Position numbers and translations under genes: made by a program. A DNA stretch of 64,000 bases from VXPQ01 sp965232485 (GTDB lineage Bacteria > Bacteroidota > Rhodothermia > Rhodothermales > VXPQ01). The DNA lies in assembly GCA_965232485.1 (NCBI GenBank), contig OZ246975.1:124001-188000 (forward strand), written 5' to 3'. Below, in pieces: positions 60,593 through 64,000 of this stretch. A model generated the notes under the pieces. It had not been told where the DNA came from. It was given only the letters and a program-made list of their open reading frames with translations, and made no database searches. Numbering within the stretch: the stretch's first letter is position 1; every line of letters begins with the position of its first letter.

Positions 60593-61840
60593 TCAACGAA
60601 CCATAAGCCAGGGCAAAGGATCGACGGGAACGCCTTCCGTGAAAAGCGCGAAAAAAAGCGCCGTGCCTTTGGGTTCGTCAGGCGTTCCGGCCTGCCCGAT
60701 GATTTGCCCGGCGCGCACGGGATCGCCCTCGGCAATGAAGGTGTTCGAAAAATTGGAATACACGCTTTTGTATATGCCATGCTCAATTACGACATAGCGT
60801 CCATATTCCGGGAGCACTGAAATATCGATGATGCGTCCGTCGAAGATTGCGCGCACGTCCGCAGCGGAGGGCGTTTCGATAATAATGCCCGGATTGCGCG
60901 TGGTCGTTCCGTAGACGGGGTTTACGTTGTCGCCGAACGGTTCGCGCATGACGCCTTGCGCCGGCCAGGGGAGTTGTCCCTGATTTTCGAGGAAGGAGCC
61001 GGACAGAGAGGCGTATTCCCCGGCCGTAGCCAGGTTCTCCCGGGCGCGCAGGCGATTGCGGTCGGCGGCGGCTATGAGTTCCCGGATGTGTTCTTCCAGC
61101 GCTCTCGCCGCAGTTTGTTTCTGCTCCAGCGCCTGTTCGATCGTCGAGCGCTCGGATTGCAGTTCGGCGATGATATGCCGCCGGTTCTCGCGTAGCCGCT
61201 CAAGATTTTGTTGTTCGTTGCGCTCTTCGCTCAGGAGCCGCTCGTTTTCGGTTTGGCTCTGCTTCAGTTGTTCGTTGCGTTCTTCGGATTCTTTTTGCTT
61301 GTCGCCGATTTTTTCGAGTCGGTCGCGCCGTTGCTGCGTGAACCGGTGCAAGTAGCGCGCCCGCACCAGCATTTGGTTGATGGATTTGGAAGAGGCGAGG
61401 AGCGCCAGGTCGTGCATGCGGCCATGCTTGTAGGCGTGCACGGCCCGGCTTCGGTATTGGCGTTTCAATATTTCCTGCTCATTGACCAGGTTGACAATGG
61501 TGGTTTCCTCGGCGGAGATCTCGCGGGAAATCTGGTTGATTCGTCGTCCGTAGTTACGCACGAGTTCCCGGTGCAAGGCGATTTGCCGGTCGAGTTGCTC
61601 CAGCGTTTCGAGGGTTGCCTGCTCTGCCTCGGTCGTTTCGGAAAGGCGTTGCTTGTCTTCGGCGATCTGCGCTTTCAGTTCGGCAAGGCGTTGTCGGGTG
61701 GCTTGCCGCTCGCGGTCCGCCGCATCATTGTCCGTTTCGGGCGCAATCAGGACTTCCCGGGAATCCGTCTGCTGCCCCGCTACGGGCCGCGCGGCGTATG
61801 CGGTCGCCGCCAGGAGGATGAAGAAAACAATGGGGCGCAT
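60593..61840 (-). CDS. EnvC-like murein hydrolase activator with degenerate LytM domain
   Basis: 415 aa. Signal peptide IVFFILLAATAYAARPVAGQ. Residues ~35-270 are long coiled coils (RLAELKAQIAEDKQRLSETT, LRENRRHIIAELQSERSTIE). C-terminal M23/LytM domain ~290-415: GQLPWPAQGVMREPFGDNVN, ADVRAIFDGRIIDISVLPEY, YVVIEHGIYKSVYSNF. The zinc His-x-His that is usually L-H-F-E near VDPLPWL reads ALFFALF, and the H-x3-D pair is absent, so it should activate amidases rather than cut peptidoglycan. Same strand as the TPR gene, 12 bp apart. Confidence 0.9.
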   Translation of the reverse strand: MRPIVFFILLAATAYAARPVAGQQTDSREVLIAPETDNDAADRERQATRQRLAELKAQIAEDKQRLSETTEAEQATLETLEQLDRQIALHRELVRNYGRRINQISREISAEETTIVNLVNEQEILKRQYRSRAVHAYKHGRMHDLALLASSKSINQMLVRARYLHRFTQQRRDRLEKIGDKQKESEERNEQLKQSQTENERLLSEERNEQQNLERLRENRRHIIAELQSERSTIEQALEQKQTAARALEEHIRELIAAADRNRLRARENLATAGEYASLSGSFLENQGQLPWPAQGVMREPFGDNVNPVYGTTTRNPGIIIETPSAADVRAIFDGRIIDISVLPEYGRYVVIEHGIYKSVYSNFSNTFIAEGDPVRAGQIIGQAGTPDEPKGTALFFALFTEGVPVDPLPWLMVR

Positions 61841-61852
61841 GGCGGGCAGGGA

Positions 61853-63130
61853 TTATTTCCGGTCCAGTTTTTTGTGTAACGCTGGCAGGTTCGGATTGAT
61901 TTCCAGCGCTCGCCGCCACGCCTCTGCGGCAGATTCTTCGTATCCCAGCGCTTTGTACACATCCCCAAGGCGCTCAAGCAGGTTGGCGGAAGCGTTTGGC
62001 TGTTGCGCCGCCTCGTTCATGTGCCGCAACGCTGCTTCGTACGATTCCCGGGCCAATAATTCGTCGCCCATGCGCGCGTACAGGGAGCCGAGCGTCGAAT
62101 GAAGTCGCCCGAGTTCCGCCTCGTTTCCGTACGCGTCCTCCGCGGCGATCCGTACGGCCTCTTCAAAATGCCGAACGGCTTCGGCGCGGCGTCCATCCGC
62201 CATGGCGGCGTTTCCGGCGATCTTGTGGAGTTCAAGCGCATTCGGAAAGATCGCAAGCCCTTTTTCCGCCACGACGCCCGCCGACGCCAGCCCGCCGCCG
62301 TCCCGAAGCGCCCGGGCCGCGTAGGCCCACCATTGTACGTCTCGCGGATTTTGCTCCAGGATGCTCAGGAGATGTTCGGCGGCCTCTTCATGTCGTCCCT
62401 GTTTCAGGCGAATTTCGGCCATCGTACGGCGCAGGTCGGCATTCTGCGGTTCGTCCTTCAGCATGTCGGTCAATATCCGTTCCGCGTTTGCCCAATCGTC
62501 CAGTTGGTCGTAGAGGTTCAGGAGTTGCCTCCGTACGGCGCGATCCCCGTTGTTTTCCTGAAGGATGCGTTCGTATGTTGCTGCGGCTTTCGCCGTCTCG
62601 CCCTCCATCATGTAAATACGGGCCAGATCGTAGCGCGCGTCAAGATGCTCCGGCGCCTGTTCCAGTATGTCGGCGTACAGCAAAGCGGCTTGCCCTCGTT
62701 CGCCCATTTCCGCATGGACGCCGGCCAGTTGCAAGGCGTAATGTATGTTTTGCGGAGCGAGGGCATGCGCCTGGCTCAGGTGGTAGCGGGCCGTCACGTA
62801 GTCTCCGTTTTCCTCGTACAGCTCAGCCGAGGCGGCCAGAATGGCGGGAGAATCGGGGGATAGTCGGAGCGCCTGGGCATACAGGTCGAGCGCTGCGCCC
62901 TGGTCGCCTGTTTGCGCATACGTCATGCCGCGCACAAAAAGTTGCTGCGCCCGGAGGGACCGCATTTCTTCCTTCATGGGGTCGGGCGCAAAGGACAAGG
63001 CGCCGGGGACGGCCTCTTCGATTTCGACCGGCGCCGCCGCCGGGGCGCATCCGCTTGCGGCCATGCCCATCGGGATAGCCGGGAGCGCAATGACCAGCAA
63101 GGAAGTAACGATAGCCCGAACGCGGCGCAT
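61853..63130 (-). CDS. TPR-repeat lipoprotein
   Basis: 425 aa from ATG 63130. N-terminal lipoprotein signal: LLVIALPAIPMGMAASGC with lipobox Cys at residue ~28. The rest is ten or so tetratricopeptide repeats (for example GMTYAQTGDQGAALDLYAQA, YELAR-like YDLARIYMMEGETAKAAATY, LLNLYDQLDDWANAERILTD, ERLGDVYKALGYEESAAEAW). Likely a scaffold at the outer or inner membrane, by linkage with EnvC perhaps in cell envelope division. No enzymatic domain. Confidence 0.85.
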   Translation of the reverse strand: MRRVRAIVTSLLVIALPAIPMGMAASGCAPAAAPVEIEEAVPGALSFAPDPMKEEMRSLRAQQLFVRGMTYAQTGDQGAALDLYAQALRLSPDSPAILAASAELYEENGDYVTARYHLSQAHALAPQNIHYALQLAGVHAEMGERGQAALLYADILEQAPEHLDARYDLARIYMMEGETAKAAATYERILQENNGDRAVRRQLLNLYDQLDDWANAERILTDMLKDEPQNADLRRTMAEIRLKQGRHEEAAEHLLSILEQNPRDVQWWAYAARALRDGGGLASAGVVAEKGLAIFPNALELHKIAGNAAMADGRRAEAVRHFEEAVRIAAEDAYGNEAELGRLHSTLGSLYARMGDELLARESYEAALRHMNEAAQQPNASANLLERLGDVYKALGYEESAAEAWRRALEINPNLPALHKKLDRK

Positions 63131-63433
63131 CGGAGCAATACGCAGGAAAGCGGATAGTCGATGAGGGATTGTGAAAAACGGAAATATCCGCCGCATGTTT
63201 CTGGACGCCCATGCCTTGCAAGATGTTTCTTCGCCGGAATGCGCGCTCGCCCATTCGACGTTCCGGTCGGAAGCCGCCGGATTTTCGGCGAACCGCAAAA
63301 AGAAACCATATGCACATGAATGGATTTCATTGTAATCTGCATTTTTGAGGCGCTCATGCCGTGACGGGGTTGCGCGAGCCCCTTGTTGCGGGACGCTCCT
63401 CCCCCCTGATTTGAAGCCAACCCTCGCTTTTCG
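63131..63433. other. Divergent intergenic region
   Basis: 303 bp between the TPR lipoprotein gene (minus) and the GCS2-type gene (plus). The frames that cross it are antisense continuations of the TPR gene frame without family similarity. It should hold both promoters; no repeat element of the family lies here. Confidence 0.5.
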
Positions 63434-64000
63434 ATGGGAGAACTCGACCTGACGCCCGAAATGGACGAGGCCTCTTTGCGCCGGTTTACGTATCGGCTCA
63501 TCGAGGATGTTCGCGCACTGGAATATATGCTGGAAGAGAACCGGTTCGAATCGGGCATACGCCGGATCGGGGTGGAGCAGGAAATGTTTCTCGTGGATGA
63601 CCGGTGGCGTCCGGCGCCGGTCGCCGAAAAAATACTGGAACGGACGACGGGGGACAGCCGTGTCGTTTCGGAATTGATGAAGTTCAATCTCGAACTGAAT
63701 CTGGATCCGGTCGTGTTTCGGGGCGATTGCCTGCGCCGCATGGAGCGTTCCGTCGAGGATGCGCTGGTCGGCGTACGCAAGGTGGTCGAGGAGGCTGGAG
63801 CGCATGTTGTCCTGGCCGGCATTCTGCCCACCATCACCTTGTCCGATCTGGAATTGACGCACATGATGCCGGCCCCCCGGTACCATGCCTTGAACGAGGC
63901 CATTGCCCGGCTGCGGGGCGGCCCCGCCGAACTACAGATACGGGGCGCCGACGAACTCTATATCAAGCACGACAGCATCACGCTGGAGGGCTGCAACACA
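63434..64000 (+). CDS. Carboxylate-amine ligase of the GCS2 (glutamate-cysteine ligase) family, 3' end beyond window
   Basis: From ATG 63434 the frame is open for all 189 codons to the window edge. Signature FESGIRRIGVEQEMFLVD, then ELMKFNLELNLDPV and GDCLRRMERSVEDALVGVRK, HVVLAGILPTITLSDLEL and LYIKHDSITLEGCNT. E-x-E in VEQEMF is the ATP-grasp-like metal site of GCS2/YbdK ligases, which build gamma-glutamyl-cysteine or related amides. Only the N-terminal part is visible, so substrate and any additional domain are unknown. Confidence 0.8.
   Translation, partial: MGELDLTPEMDEASLRRFTYRLIEDVRALEYMLEENRFESGIRRIGVEQEMFLVDDRWRPAPVAEKILERTTGDSRVVSELMKFNLELNLDPVVFRGDCLRRMERSVEDALVGVRKVVEEAGAHVVLAGILPTITLSDLELTHMMPAPRYHALNEAIARLRGGPAELQIRGADELYIKHDSITLEGCNT

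Overview
The window is a GC-rich bacterial chromosome segment from the Bacteroidota/Rhodothermota side of the tree, most likely a Rhodothermales-like organism. This placement is inferred from a type IX secretion C-terminal sorting domain (NYPNPFNPET... at the end of the 54-57 kb surface protein), an acetylornithine-type carbamoyltransferase in place of ordinary ArgF, a CarB without the MGS domain, HisA and Lgt of the Bacteroidota kind, and scarce Shine-Dalgarno sequences. No plasmid, phage or transposase gene is visible. Most genes are housekeeping.

Layout. 1-0.6 kb: 3' end of an AT-rich outer-membrane-barrel-like gene, unlike the rest in composition. 0.6-8.6 kb (minus): full arginine block argG-argC-argD-argF'-argB-argE-argH, preceded by a possible arginine attenuator, with folD upstream. 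9.8-13.7 kb (plus): SAM-I riboswitch and terminator controlling metY-metX, then asd. 14-20.7 kb: a giant secreted repeat protein. 21-24 kb: tRNA-Gly, a hotdog thioesterase, a DUF4097-like beta-helix protein with an HGD ladder, and a 3-methyladenine glycosylase. 24-29 kb: alaS with a large insertion, then an ECF sigma / membrane protein / CpxP-like cassette and tRNA-Ser. 29.5-32 kb: secreted DUF1080 protein, folK, a small membrane protein, tonB. 32-38 kb: carA-carB, psd-pssA, purS. 38-46 kb: ZIP-like protein and rnhA (minus), then obg-dprA-rluD-hisS-lgt-rlmB (plus). 46.5-54 kb (minus): hisB, proC, hisH, hisA, hisF, a class V PLP enzyme, a flippase-like membrane protein and an M1-peptidase-like C-terminal fragment. 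54-57 kb: Spondin_N/cadherin/FN3/Calx-beta surface protein with a T9SS tail. 57-64 kb: metG, then (minus) TPR lipoprotein - EnvC-like - lpdA, and at the right edge the start of a GCS2-type carboxylate-amine ligase.

The most unusual structure is a family of about 258-bp interspersed elements (five copies with the central hairpin, two internally shortened or one-ended copies, and at least eight solo-end or mini-palindrome derivatives). They have imperfect terminal inverted repeats (AAGGATACTCTGATYAA...) and a central long hairpin whose stems differ between copies with compensatory changes, around an invariant GGCCTG apical loop. Copies sit directly at gene ends; three supply the last two bases of a TAA stop codon and one ends 2 bp before the metG start. 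This looks like a MITE-type family under structural selection.

Metabolically, ArgB/C/D make N-acetylornithine, ArgF' carbamoylates it with carbamoyl phosphate from CarAB, ArgE deacetylates, and ArgG/ArgH finish arginine. Asd, MetX and MetY form a homoserine-to-homocysteine direct sulfhydrylation branch under SAM control. HisB/H/A/F cover the middle of histidine synthesis. Psd and PssA make phosphatidylethanolamine.
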